In this document: piece after piece, positions 11,601 through 23,105 of the stretch
Layout: every line of letters starts with the position of its first letter
Position numbering within the stretch: position 1 is the stretch's first letter
Origin: Hericium rajendrae
Lineage: Eukaryota > Basidiomycota > Agaricomycetes > Russulales > Hericiaceae
Direction of reading: 5' to 3'
Assembly (NCBI GenBank): GCA_033439255.1
Contig: CM065886.1
Coordinates: forward strand, 1,674,001-1,738,000
Length of the DNA stretch: 64,000 bases
Program-made: the position numbers and the translations under genes
Notes under the pieces: generated by a model
Seen by the model: only the letters and a program-made list of their open reading frames with translations
The model's database searches: none
Told to the model about the DNA's origin: nothing

Positions 11601-13118
11601 TATTGAGGGGTGAGGAGAGCCGTCTTGGAGCTCTTCCTCGTCTTCGGGCAGAACGCGGGTGGGCAGAGAAGGCGAAGTCGAAGAGGATTTGTTGTGTTGG
11701 ACGCGGGTGGGTCGGGTGTCAAAGGTGATCATCACCTTATGTATTGTGTAGTGATATTAGTATAGTGAAAGAGCCGAAGAAGTCAACCACGCACCTGGTT
11801 GGACCTTGTAACGTCTTCGAAACCCTCGTCTGCCTCGTCGTCGCTCGATAGGTCGGAGCGTCGCTTTCCAGCTGCGCGAGTCGAGGCCGATTGACTGAGG
11901 GTCTCGTGCCTTGAAGACGACAGTTTCACTTTGATTACCTTCTCGCGCCATTGATCGGTGAGTCCCGTTCTGAATGATGAGGCCGAGGAAGAAGGGAGAC
12001 GTCGAGAACGGTGGTAAAGAGGCATTAACGAGGGGAGGGAACGAGTTCAGTGAATTATCCAAGTAAGGAAATACCACTGAGCGTCTACTACTTACTGATG
12101 GGAAAACTTCCGTGTGGAGTTGAGCACGCCTCCACCTCGAGGCTGCTGGAACCGCACTTTCCGTTTCTTGCTCGACAATACTTCTTGCTTGTCGTCTTCG
12201 ACATCGGCCATACTTGAGTCCGAGCCGACTTTTCCATCTTGCTCGTCCTCATCAGGCTGGGACGGCAGCTCGAATCCGGGTTCATCACTCTGCTCGTTTC
12301 CTTCTGCGCATTCAATTGCAGGTGAGTACGATCGATCTCCATGGTACAGTAAATGCTTCGAGGACTTACCATCATCCGTCTCTTTGTTGAAGTCACCTTG
12401 CCATCCCCCATACTCTGCATACTCCTCGTCCATCTCCAAGAAATTATCGTTGATCTCCTGCCCAATCTCCTCCAGTCGTTGGATCTTCTTATCTAGCTCC
12501 ATTATCTCTTCATCGTCCTCTATCCGATACTCACCACCTTGGTCCTCGTCCTCACCGGTCTCCGAGGACTCCTCTTCCTCCTTGCGTACTGCCTTCCGCA
12601 CAATCGGCACGGAGTCAGGGGCATCCTCTGGCTCTGTCTCACTGCCAGAAGCTCTGTTCAGTGCTTGAGGGGTGGTGGCTTTGGGATTCTCGGGTAAGTG
12701 CCATCCTTGCGACCAGATTGTAGCTTGACTCACCTGCATCCAAATCAATTACTATATTATTATCATTCTCGACCTCCATATGTTGCATTCCTCTCCCCTG
12801 GCCTGCTTGTCTTCGTGCTGTGGTATCTCGGGTGCCCTGTGACACACGACGTGGCGCGCTACGTCCGCCTTGACCACGACGTGTCATCACGACTTGTGGG
12901 ACTGTCGTTGATGGCCGCCTACGCGTTTGCATCCCCGTATCGGTGCTTGCTGCGGGCTGGGTATGACCGTTGCGTGCTGCATCTTCAGCGAGGAGCTCAA
13001 GCTCAGATCTTCGCTTCTTCCGTGGCACCTTGGGATCTTCCTCATCATCGGAGGGGGTGTTGATTGCAGGAAATTGGTGAGGATTCCGGATTCGCTTTCG
13101 AGACCTTTTCGGTGCCAT
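8633..13118 (-). CDS. Transposon accessory protein, DUF6532-like C-terminus, palindromic-repeat middle
   Basis: Starts at the ATG at 13118-13116 (MAPKRSRKRIRNPHQF) and ends with TAG at 8633-8635, in many short exons. Clear introns include 8920-8956, one of 44 nt near 12700 and one near 12330. The first part is acidic/basic and disordered. The middle (about 11465-9985) repeats ENEPxxARSRAxSSS. The last part (about 9700-8633), with WRRGFASAAVDAVADHFW, LPAGALALATAV and FSSGIWGDV, resembles DUF6532 proteins of agaricomycetes; this is from memory, not a search. It diverges from the transposase gene, so the two probably share a promoter. The role is unknown; DNA binding or chromatin targeting is a guess. 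Confidence 0.65.
9985..11465 (-). repeat. About 13 coding palindromes in the accessory gene
   Basis: Units of about 80 bp each contain an inverted repeat close to GAGAACGAGCC..GGCTCGTTCTC with a 4-9 nt loop, e.g. 9988-10022, 10239-10271, 10391-10418, 10855-10890, 11430-11457. On the coding strand each reads DENEPxxARSRA: the left arm gives the acidic half and the right arm, in shifted codons, the basic half. The plus strand encodes the same ENEP/ARSR text. Arm changes are often matched in the partner arm. Confidence 0.85.
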
Positions 13119-13401
13119 GCTGACTATGAAAGAGGTTACAGGACACTGTGAGGAAAGACTGCGATATTGTGAGCTGGTGGTACGAGTGGTTGCCAAGTCT
13201 GACTCTGCCGCAGCCACAGCTCTTTGCCGCACACGCATCGGCTATCATTGACGCACGGGATAAATCCTCCGCATACATTTGCTTGGGCACTTGTACATTC
13301 AGAAAATAAAATCTCTGTTGTCTTGTGACATTGTTATTGTCTTGTGCATTATTGTCTATCTTGGAGGGTCTTGGCTCTGTCTTTGATTGCTCTGTGTTAT
13401 A
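13119..13401. promoter_or_regulatory. Divergent promoter region of CATC-D
   Basis: The 283-bp gap between the two ATGs has a repeated TTGTCTTGTG / TTATTGTCTTGTG stretch (13318-13350) and TATAATGG overlapping the transposase start. No canonical TATA box is evident for the accessory gene. Confidence 0.45.
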
Positions 13402-16340
13402 ATGGCTCCTCGAAGTGTCCATCGTCCACGGACAATTGCTTGTCCAACTCCGACTTCTCACTCTTGTCGCCGCGGGTTCCGAACACCTTGGGGTCTCCGA
13501 CAACACATAGAGGCCATTCATCCCTTTGTATCTCGCTCTCGAGCATCATCACCACCACTTAAATTTCCGTCTCTCTTTGGTGCACAACATGACTCTGACT
13601 CTGACTCTGATATTGATATTGATATGGCTGAAGACATTCATGATGATGGTCAATTGCTCACTGAGACACACCCCATTCTTGATGGCAGACCTTGTGATAA
13701 ATATGGAAATTATATTAATTCAAATGCAGAGCCATGTGGCCTTCCTCTACCCAAAGATAAAAATGATTGGTCTCCATTTCGGAATCGAGTTGAATTTGAG
13801 ACTGCAGATTTGCTATTCCGTCGAGTTCAGATTTCTGAGGATAATCATAATGATCTTATGGACTTGTGGGCTGCTTCTCATGATGGAGAGCCTCCTTTTG
13901 CAAATCAAAAAGATTTACATGGTGTTCTTGATTCTATTACTTTGGGAGATGCACCATGGTTCCGTTTCACTGTAAATTATACTGGAAAGATTCCAAAGAA
14001 AAATCCTCCTAAATGGATGTTGGCTACATATGAAGTGTGGTATCGAGATCCACGTACAATAATAAAGAATCAGCTGAGCAACCCTGACTTTAAGGGTGAA
14101 ATTGACTATGCTCCAAAACGTCAGTTTAAAAATAACAAGAGATGCTGGACAGACTTTATGTCAGGAAACTGGGCATGGCGTCAGGCTGATAAAATTGCTG
14201 AAGATCCCAAAACTCATGGTGCCATGTTTGTGCCTCTTGTCATGGGAAGTGATAAGACTACAGTTTCAGTTGGTACAGGCAACAATGAATATTACCCACT
14301 CTATGCATCAATAGGCAATGTGCATAATAATGTTCGACGTGCTCATCGTGATGCTTTAACTGTGATGGGCTTTCTTTCTGTTGCAAGAGCAGATCGCAGA
14401 AGTAAAAAAAGTGTTGAATTTCGCAGATTTAAGAAACACCTTTTGCATGAATCCTTGAAAGCAATTTTAGGATATTTGCAACCTGGTCTAACTACACCAC
14501 AAGTGCTTTGCTGTTCTGATGGGCACTTGCGCCGTGTTATTTATGGTCTTGGTCCTTATATTGGAGATTATCTTGAGCAAGTTGATTTGTCTGCTATTGT
14601 TAAAAACTGGTGTTTTACATGCAAATGCAGACCAAAGCAACTTGATAATGATCCTGATCGTGGTCCAAGAAGTCATGAAGACACATGTGAATTGATGCAG
14701 TCTAAGACTAATCAACAACTATGGTATGAGTATGGCATAGTTCCAGGTATAATGGTTAGTACATATAATTTTATCTTGTTAAAACTTTTATCTAATAATT
14801 TATTAAGCCATTTACAGCATCCTTTGCTCGTGCTGATATTTATGAACTTCTTTCTCCTGATCTTTTGCATCAAATTATTAAAGGCACATTTCATGATCAC
14901 ATTGTGCTTTGGATTGAAAAATACCTGATAAAAGTACATGGCAAAACAGCTGGATCTGAAATTCTTGCTGAAATTGATTGTAGAATTGCTGCTGCACCTG
15001 CATTTCCAGAACTTCGTCATTTTCCAGATGGACGTGGATTTTCACAATGGACTGGTGATGACTCTAAGGCATTGATGAAAGTATTTTTGCCTGCAATTGA
15101 TGGTCTTGTTCCTCAAAGAATGGTTCGTTGTGTTCATGCACTTTTAGATTTCTGTTATCTTGCACGAAGATCAACAATTGATGAAGATACTCTTAATGAA
15201 ATAGAAGCTGCCTTAGAGATATTTTGGAAAGAAAGAGAAATATTTGTAGAAGTTGAAATATATCCAAATGGTATTTCTTTACCTCGGCAGCACTCTTTGA
15301 AACATTATCGTCATTGGATTGAAGAATTTGCAGTGCCCAATGGACTGTGTTCATCTATCACAGAGTCAAAGCATATTAGAGCTGTAAAAGAACCATGGCG
15401 TCGCTCTAGTCGATTCAATGCTCTTGGACAGATGCTTATGACAAATCAAAGACTTGACAAATTAGCAGCATGCTGGGATGATTTTGTTGACCGTGGAATG
15501 CTAAACAAACCAGTAGCTATAGAGGCAGACTCTGATGATAATTCAGTTATAGAAGATGATGAAATTAAAATTTCTGAATTGCCTTTCAATGCAGGAGATT
15601 ATAGATTTTTGCAAGATGGTGGACCTGTAGAAGGCTCTAAGATTATGGCAAATGTTAGAATGGCAAGGTCAAGAGAGAAGAGTGGCTATCCTAGAAAACT
15701 TTATAAACTTTCAAGATATATTGAGCAGCCAGATCTTCCTGAATTGATTCGTCGTTTTTTGTATGATCAGCTTGAAGCAACACCTGACAGAACATCATCA
15801 CATGTGGAACTATCTGAATGTCCAAAAGCACCACACAAAATTGATGTTTTTCATTCAGCGATTGCTACATACTATTCACCTAGTGATTTATCTGGAAGAA
15901 CAGGATTTCATCAGCATCGTATTCGATCAAATCCTAAATGGCGCAATGGTCCTGCACGTCGTGATTGTGTTTTTGTAGAAAGTAATCCTGATTTGCCAGG
16001 AATGCAAGAGCTTTTTGTTGGTCAAGTCTTGCTATTTTTCTCTTTTATACACAGACAAAAGACCTATCCATGTGCACTTATCTCATGGTTTACTACTATT
16101 GATGATAAGCCAGATGAAGACACTGGAATGTGGATTGTTGAAAGAGAAGTGGATGAAGATGGTGAAAGAGTGTGCTCTGTTGTCCACTTAGATACTATAC
16201 TTCGAAGTGCTCATCTGATTGGAGTATATGGTAATGAACATCTTCCTTCTGACTTTCATTATACTTATACTCTTGATGCATTTCACTCTTACTATGTTAA
16301 CAAATTTTCTGATCATCATGCAAATGAAATAGCCTTTTGA
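13402..16340 (+). CDS. Plavaka-type transposase
   Basis: Two exons, 13402-14754 and 14808-16340, joined across a 53-nt intron (GTTAGT..TTAAG, phase 0), give 961 residues, as expected for the family. An N-terminal C2H2-like finger (CPTP..C..H..H, residues about 10-40) and a Ser/Asp/Ile-rich linker precede the catalytic region. That region holds MGSDKTTVSVGTGNNEYYPL with a conserved Asp, then NVRRAHRDA, and LGPYIGDYLEQ with another Asp; an RNase H-like fold is known for the family. Exon 2 opens PFTASFARADIYELL, the usual continuation. The C-terminal part ending HANEIAF is shared with the pseudogene at 25143-26045. The ATG is chosen for the MAPRS start before the zinc finger. Likely mobilises the CATC elements in the nucleus. 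Confidence 0.92.
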
Positions 16341-17546
16341 TAGCATATCTTTCAGTTTTTGTACTTATATATTATCAGTAGTAATAACTGACAATCTGAG
16401 ATTTTAACTATTAGTTTATAATGTGAAGATTAAAATGTAAAGTACAATCTAAAAGTCTGATCTGGATCTATATTTCAGTCTTACTAAATCTGATATTGTC
16501 TGAGATAAAGATATAGTTCTGAGAACAATCTGACTTGAGTCTGTATCTAGTCTGAAAGTAAGTATAAATCTGACTTGAGTCTGACCCTGGTCTGAAAGTA
16601 AGTATAAATCTGACTTGAGTCTGACCCTAGTCTGAAAGTAAGTATAAATCTGACTTGAGTCTGACCCTAGTCTGAACAGTAAGTATAAATCTGATAATTT
16701 CTGAGCTCAGTCTGAGAACAGTCTGAGTATAAAGATATTATCTGATTGTTTTTGATTTTTATCTAATTTCTGTTTAGAATCTGATTGATGTCTGATTTAA
16801 CTCTGATAGATAAAGATAAATCTGATTGAGTCTGATATAGTTCTGAAACAAGTGTGTAGGTCTGAAGTAAATCTGAATATTATCTGATTGAAATCTGTCT
16901 TGCAAAGTAAAAATCTGATTATATCTGTAGTACAAAAAGAAATCTGATTATTGTCTGATTTATCTCTGACAGCAAAGCTCATATCTGAGAAGTATCTGAC
17001 TCAAGTCTGTTGATAGATCTCAAATCTGATAGTTTCTGATTCTGTCTGACAATCATATTAAAATCTGATTGTTCTCTGAAGTATATCTGATAATATGTCT
17101 TATTTCTAATTATATCTGACTATAGTCTGAATTGAATCTGATCATTTATATTATTTCTGACTAATATCTGAATTACATCTGAAAAGGTCAAATATTTCTG
17201 AAGTAATCTGATGTTAGTCTGAAACTGTTCAATATTTCTAATTTGATCTGATATTAGTCTAAGATTGTACTCAACATCTGTAATGATCTGATATCAATCT
17301 GATGTTACTCTGAGATTATATTTTAAATCTGATACAAATCTGTAAGTATATGAAGAAGATCTGATTGATATCTGATCAATTTTACAAAATCTGAATGTGT
17401 CTGATGTATATCTGACAGATCTGATATATATCTGAGAAAATTTTATCAGAAATCCAAAAATTTTCAGATGTATCAGATAATCAGATAGTTTCAGATATTT
17501 TTCAGACAGTTTCAGATGCATCAGAAAGTTGTAAGGGTTCCTGATG
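16341..17546. repeat. Right subterminal repeats of CATC-D
   Basis: A 40-bp unit (TCTGAAAGTAAGTATAAATC plus 20 more) repeats about four times in 16552-16690; scattered TCTGAT motifs follow up to the inverted end. No gene. Confidence 0.75.
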
Positions 17547-17548
17547 CG

Positions 17549-18540
17549 TGCCCCATGCCCCGCGTCCCATCTCTGCCCGTGTCATTCCCCTCGCGCGGTC
17601 TGCCCCACGTCCAGCCCACTCCTCGCTTCTCTCATCCCGCTCAAGGCCTGCACGGTTCTGCCATCGAACGTGTGGCCTCACAGTGTCGTGCATGGCGCCG
17701 ACGTCTCGCGTGTGGCTACACCGTGTCGTCGATGGTCCTTCCGTCGCACGCTGGCCTCACCGCTGTGCATATGGCTTTGTGATATCGAGCACAGCATCCG
17801 TGGTGGCCGCAGCATCGCATGCAAGGCTCCCGCGCCTTGTGCAAGCCCCGCTGCACACCAGCAGCCTCGGATCAAGCTCGAACACTACGAGAACGAGCTG
17901 TTGAGACTCTTCTCGTAGTCTATCTACATTTGTTTTCGCACCAGCAACACTGGTTCCAGCCTAGCAACAATGAGAACGAGCTGCGAGAGGCTCGTTCCCG
18001 TGCTTCCTCATCTCCCCTGCCCATCTGCCCCACGTCCTGCGCATGTCGCGCACTCCCCAGCCCTGGCCCCGGCCATCTACCGTGCACGGCACATGCTTTG
18101 TGCGTGGCACGAATGTGTCGCGCGCAGTCCTGCCAACCCACGCACGGCCTTACGGTGTTATGCAGATGTGCACGGCTCCACCGTCACATGCATAGCCTCG
18201 CCATTGCGCGCATGGCCGCGTGGTGTTGTGCACGATGTTTGCGCTTCGCACATGGCCCAGGTGTGTCCTGCACGACCTCGCAAGCGTGCAGAACTTCCAA
18301 TGGATTGATCCCGCCCGGACTTGCCTGGCCACGCCATCTCGTTCATGGACCCGCACAGACCGGCACAGTAGCCTGTGTGGTGTCTGTATGCATTTGTCCC
18401 CTCTGCGTGCATTTTCCCCCTCTCTGTGTGTGTTCGACCCTCTCCTGCCCATGCGCGTTCATCTCTTCATGCTGTTTATGCTGTCCATATGCCCTCTGCT
18501 TACAGGTAAAGTATACTCATTAGCTTAGTCTAATAGTGTA
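17549..18540 (+). other. CATC-C GC-rich interior with ENEL/ARSR hairpin relics
   Basis: Continues the DNA interrupted by CATC-D. Two palindromes lie here: CTACGAGAA / TTCTCGTAG (17885-17893, 17910-17918) and GAACGAG / CTCGTTC (17974-17997). The second reads NNENELREARSRASSS on the plus strand, matching the repeats of the CATC-D accessory gene though outside that element. The rest, Cys/Ala/Arg-rich in every frame, shows no domain. Confidence 0.5.
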
Positions 18541-18699
18541 AGTATCCAACTTTAGAATAAATTCATTAAAAACGAAGTCTAGTGTCTTGAGTCCCACCCA
18601 ATCTCAGTCTCTGAGTTCTAGTTCCATTTCAATTTCAAATTTAAATTAAAGTCAAAGCCGAACTCTGATTCTAAATCCAACCAATGATGTTTGAGCAAT

Positions 18700-19901
18700 A
18701 GATCCACCTGAAAGTCTAACAACAATCCTTGCATCAGATAGAATTTCAAATCTCAAAGGTCTGCTAATATCTGACAATAAAGACCTGCCTAATTGTTCTA
18801 ACTTTTTTACAAAGTCTGCTGATATTTCTTGTGTCTGACAAAGTTCAAAAATCTAAAAGATCTGTTAACATTTGATAATAGACACCTATAGATTTTATCT
18901 GACTGATAAACACCTGCTTGATTTTTGTCTCAAATATGTAATACATCTGACTACATTTCTTGGGTCTAACAGAATATAAAAATATAAAATGTCTGATTAT
19001 GTCTAATGATAGACACCTGCAGAAATTTTGTCTAAACTTTGTGATGTGTCTGATTATATTTTTATATCTGACTGAATGTAAAAATCTGAAATGCCTGATC
19101 ATGTCTAATGATAGGCACCTGCAGGATTTTTATCTGACTTTATAACATATCTAACTTCTTATACAAAGTCTGATAGTATTTAGTATATCTGACAGAATTT
19201 GTAAATCTAAAAGATCTGATTGTGTCTAACAATAAACACTTGTAGGAATTTTGTCTGAACTTTGTGATATGTCTGATTATATTTTTATGTCCAACTCAAT
19301 ATAAATATCTCAAATGTCTGACAATAGACACCTGTAGGATTTGTGTCTGACATTTGTAATATGTCTGATGTTTGATATAAAGTCTGATAATATTTGTTAT
19401 GTCTGACAAAAGTTGAAACTCTGAAAGGTCTGAGAATGTCTAATGATAGACACCTGTAGGATTTTGTCTGAACTTTGTAATATATCTGACTATATTTTTT
19501 GCATCTGACTTGATATAAAACTCTGAAATGTCTGACAATAGACACCTGTAGGATTTATGTCTGACATTTGTAATATGTCTGATGTTTGATACAAAGTCTG
19601 ATAATATTTGTTGTGTCTAACAGAATTTGGCACTCTGAAAGGTCTGAGAATGTCTAACGATAGACACTCGTAGGATTTTTATCTGAAAATTGTTGATTTA
19701 TCTGAAAAAATGTATAATCTCTGACAAAATTACCAATGTCTGAATATTTTTAAAGATCTGATAGCTCTGACAGTATCTGAAGCACATCTGAAAGTGAAAA
19801 GTATCTACTCATCATTTTATACATATTTTGGTCCAGACAATCGAAAAAATTCAGACAAATCAGATTGTCAGACAAGTTAGTAAATATGGCTTTTGCTGAT
19901 G
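18700..19901. repeat. Right subterminal tandem repeats of CATC-C
   Basis: About nine diverged units of 95-120 bp, each with GACACCTGTAGGATTT, TTTGTAATATGTCTGA and a run of TCTGA motifs (phrases near 18883, 19012, 19116, 19235, 19329, 19448, 19543, 19664). No gene. Confidence 0.7.
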
Positions 19902-19903
19902 TG

Positions 19904-20136
19904 ATAGTATTCATACCTCACTTAATGTAGGGTCATAGGGACCATAGGGACCATAGCAAGCCAATGAGTTTATATAGCACTGTATAGTGTCTAACTACTG
20001 CTATGGAAGCTATGATAGGCCTTGTAGCCCTACATAGTTCAGAAGGATAGCTACATAGATGGTGATAGACCTCATAGCACTATGATAGGATATATAAATC
20101 AATACTGGGCTATATAAAAATATAATTTTTCAGATG
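19904..20136. repeat. Right end of CATC-B
   Basis: CATAGGGACCATAGGGACCATAGCAAGC and TATAG-type repeats, homologous to the right end of CATC-K (43960-44205). Confidence 0.8.
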
Positions 20137-21055
20137 TGCTACGTCTGTCTACTTCAAGCTAGTACTATGATAGGACATATAGATCAACACTGGGCTATGT
20201 GAAATTTCAATCTTTCAGATGATATACACTACACCAACTCATATATGCACTCTTGGCTCACATTTTTTGACTTATGTATACCTTTGTTGATCTACTTACA
20301 CATGTATCAACCCATGGGCATCATAGCAAACTTATGTATGCTTCTACTACCTCATACATTTCCTGTTAGCCTGTGCACCTTCTATTGATTTGTATGCATT
20401 GCTGCTAGCACCAAAGGCAGAATTTAATTTCTATATTTGGATTTTTTTTTCTGACTTTTACAAAAAATAATATAACTCATACTAGTTTTTTAATAGAGCT
20501 TATATCTCTTCAATGTATAATCTAGTCAGTATTTTTCTATTTTACATGCATTAAATACTATTAAAATTGAATTCTCACTTTCAAATCATATTTTGTATAC
20601 TGGCAGAAATTAGTGACCAAATATGGCAACTACTTTCTGATAAAATTGCCTGTCGACTAGCATGAAGGTCCAGAGTAACAAAAAACTCATACAAATGCAT
20701 GAGAACATCAATTGTGCAAACATCACTTTAAGCATATAAAAAAAACACTATTTAATCTAATCTAATCATGAGTAGTTCAGCTCCTACCTCTGATAACTCT
20801 ACATTTTCTGCTATGTCATATATCTTAGCACCTTATTTTATATATAATCTTGTGTGTTATACAGTACACACTTGTCATATCTTATTCTACTCAGTCCGAT
20901 ATATGATATACACTATTATATATACTTATACTATAGATACTTGTAATATCTACAATTATAGTAGTAGTCTAGTTGTATGTCTAATCAAACAAGATTCAAG
21001 ATTGAATATATGATCAATGTCAAACATTGTATTGTTGAACAAAGCTAATGGCCAA

Positions 21056-21885
21056 TCACGTGATCAATAGCAGACCTTGTTTGGCCGCACAAGGTCTGGT
21101 GGCTGTGCTTAGCTTATGTCAGCAGTAGTTGATGTTGCGCTCTCTGCTTTCTCTTCTTTTCTTCAGATAGCTTTGAAGTCAGTGTGATACTACCAGTAGT
21201 GCACACTGACTACAAGGCTTGGACACGCCCAGTTCCCATCTGCAGCGAGTTGCGGCTGAGGTGTCCAATGATGGTGTAGGGCCATCACCAACTTTCTGGA
21301 TCTCTTCTGATGATGTGGCATAGAGATTGCACCATGGCCCTCTCAATACCACATGAATCAGAATGAGTGAAAGCTTGTTGGAATCAGATTTAGAATAGCT
21401 TTAGAATAGTGCCATAAACAGCAAGATAGCATGGCAAAATGCTGATCTATTGAACTATATGTCCGTGATAATGTGGCAGACTAATTGCTTTATAGCTCTG
21501 CTGATACTGCATCAATCATGATGTATGAGGGCTTATTGAAATTGGATTTACAGTACCTTTCTAACAGTATAGTTTACAACATTATAGCACCACTTGTTGT
21601 TGAGATAGGAGACAATACTGTTTTGCTGATGTGGCACATAAATCGAGAAATATCTCTGCTTTGAGTGATCCAATTTTCATGTTCTAAATTGGATTGGAAA
21701 GATGTAATCCAAGATATTTGAACACAATTTACCGTTTGTCAATTGATTGCTTTGTTGCAGAGCTATAAAGCAATCACTGTATACAGTGTATTGGCTCTCT
21801 AGGCAACTCATGCTTATGTAAGTGGGCGCTAAGACCTTGTTCGGCCGCACAAGGTCTTGTAGGATCACATGACCGAGTCTCAGGA
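21056..21885. mobile_element. Possible small element with a hairpin at each end
   Basis: TCACGTGATC, six bases, then AGACCTTG..CAAGGTCT (21056-21097) occurs again inverted at about 21833-21885, with TCATGTGATC. Each copy is itself a hairpin with GGCCG in the loop. The interior is AT-rich without a gene. Target duplication not determined. Present in both tails. Confidence 0.4.
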
Positions 21886-22019
21886 CCCATTGCTACCGAT
21901 AAATTGCATTGTTTTGCTCATTTTATCAATAAACAGTATGTACACTTGTTTGCTGTATATCATTTTAGTGGCTGTATCTTTCTGTGAGCAGTAAATTGTG
22001 TTGGAGACCGGCTTTCTGA

Positions 22020-22535
22020 TATATTAGGATGCATTTGAGAACAAGTGATTCAGTTGAGTACTGATTAAGTTAGCTGGAGTTCAAGCATTCTAGGGGGAAA
22101 ATGCAGAAACAATTCGCATTCTGCGAGTTTTGCACCGATCCTGGCGGATGAGGTACCGCCAGAAAGCTATCAATGAGTAGATTCTGATGCACTTTAGAAC
22201 GAGTAAATCGGTTGGGAATTGACTTAGTTAGCTAGGGTTCAAGCATTTTAGAAGAGGAATGAAAGAAACACTTTGCATTCTGCAAGTTCTTAACCGATTT
22301 GGATGCATAAAATATGGTAGCAAAGCTATAAGTGAGTAGATTTAGATGCATTTGAGAACGAGTAAATCGGTGGAGAATGGACTGAGTTAGCTCAAGTTCA
22401 AGTATCATAGAGAGAAAATGTAGAAATTCATTGCACTCTGTGACTTCTGCACAGATCAGGATGCAAAAAATACTGTCAGAAAGCAATAAATGAGCAGATC
22501 CAGATGCATTTGAGAACAGGTGAATTGGTCAAGAA
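22020..22535 (-). repeat. Decayed satellite, three units of about 160 bp
   Basis: On the minus strand each unit reads like TTCTCCACTGATTTACT..GTTCT..AAATGCATC..GCTTTC..TATTTTATGCATCC, alignable by eye with the 158-bp satellite at 33293-34706. Same arrays: 31500-32030, 32200-32640, 55690-56215. Confidence 0.6.
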
Positions 22536-22715
22536 TTGATCAAGTTACATTAAATCAAGAAAGTTTGGCCAAAGCTGGAGTTGAACCTGCAAACTCGTTA
22601 GATTGAAGATGTGTGATTATATAAGCCAACTGCCTAATGGGCATAGTCATCATTTGCATGTCGTTTTCACTATGAAAAGGCGGTATAGAGTAAACGATTC
22701 TAAGGAATCGTAATA
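22535..22715 (-). repeat. tRNA-like module ending in the ACGATTC..GAATCGT hairpin
   Basis: On the minus strand: a 7-bp hairpin ACGATTC/GAATCGT, then ACTCTATACCGCCTTTTCATA, an A-box-like TTAGGCAGTTGGC, and about 49 bases after its start a B-box-like GGTTCAACTCC. No good acceptor stem or anticodon arm can be folded. Five copies are in the window (also 31329, 32020, 56215, 57053). A tRNA-derived SINE fossil is possible. Confidence 0.4.
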
Positions 22716-23105
22716 ATGATGATTGGTTAATTTCTAACCAGGCAGATAGCCTAGCATAGCTTAGAAGGCATCATCTGAAAGCAGCTGTCAATGTAGTTTT
22801 GACAAGCTCTAGTACACCCTGGTTGGTGCCAGATTTAGAGACCTATAAATAAATTAGTCTGCTAGCTTAGCAAGTGAGATACATACAAGACAACCAAGAT
22901 GAGCTGTCAGGTTGAGTACCTCCTGGGTTCAAACTGTCGACCACTCAGCAGAAGACTTGGAGATACCTGTCGAGCCTTGCAGCCAACATTACAAGCATGC
23001 AGGATGTAAAGCTCATGAGGAAGCAAGACTTTACTGCTCTCACATTTTAGCACCGAGTTTTGATTATGTAATCAGTCTTCAAAACCATAGATTTATAGGC
23101 ATTCT
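22716..23105 (+). other. TATA-containing region with short frame, inverted copy at 32880-33290
   Basis: CCTATAAATAAATTAG (22843) precedes a stretch from which the minus-strand copy keeps a 62-residue frame (MRYIQDDQGEPPGRVPPGS..). Here the frame is altered. The conserved text covers about 390 bp in opposite orientation at the two places. Function not recognised. Confidence 0.35.

Larger units (their letters stand above)
7679..17546 (+). mobile_element. CATC-D: complete 9.9-kb Plavaka-type DNA transposon
   Basis: Inverted ends CATCAGGAACCCTTACAACT and its complement, with a CG duplication (7677-7678, 17547-17548). Subterminal TCTGA repeats occupy about 0.9 kb left and 1.1 kb right. Inside is a divergent gene pair, the transposase (13402-16340, +) and the accessory protein (8633-13118, -), separated by 283 bp. 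No stop or frameshift is seen in the transposase, so it may be active. It is inserted in CATC-C. Confidence 0.93.
5026..19901. mobile_element. CATC-C: about 5-kb element in CATC-B, holding CATC-D
   Basis: Begins CATCAGTAAACCTC and ends GGCTTTTGCTGATG, flanked by TG (5024-5025, 19902-19903). Joining the flanks through one TG rebuilds the CATC-B text as seen in the sister CATC-K near 43940. Both subterminal zones are built of TCTGA repeats. The interior is GC-rich with several intron-hairpin modules on both strands. Confidence 0.85.
2342..20136 (-). mobile_element. CATC-B: about 2.9-kb non-autonomous element holding CATC-C
   Basis: Ends CATCTGAGAAA and TTTTTCAGATG with TG on both sides (2340-2341, 20137-20138). 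The empty site exists at 53796-53797, where the copia text runs straight through one TG. Without CATC-C the element is about 2.9 kb: a TATA-promoter arm running left (2342-3260) and a GC-rich arm running right (3480-5023 plus 19904-20136). Terminal regions are full of TATAG/CTATGATAGC repeats. No protein is recognisable. Strand is that of the TATA promoter. Confidence 0.92.
20139..22715. repeat. AT-rich tail of the copia A unit, duplicated at 53798-56372
   Basis: Follows copia A directly once CATC-B is removed. It is nearly identical to 53798-56372 for about 1.9 kb, then slightly more diverged, and both copies end at the same GATTCTAAGGAATCG hairpin. It opens with a relic of a CATC-type end (20139-20222, ..CTTTCAGATG). 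Bases 20223-21055 are AT-rich; the 81-codon frame at 20768-21013 is Tyr/Ile-rich with no domain and is not called. Confidence 0.8.

Noticed and set aside
13526-14314. Alternative plus frames within the transposase
   Set aside because: Shadows of the verified two-exon gene.
20768-21013. 81-codon frame conserved in both AT-rich tails
   Set aside because: Conservation is explained by the recent duplication; content is AT-driven Tyr/Ile text without a domain.
22535-22715. A functional tRNA gene
   Set aside because: Box-like blocks are present but no acceptor stem or anticodon arm folds.
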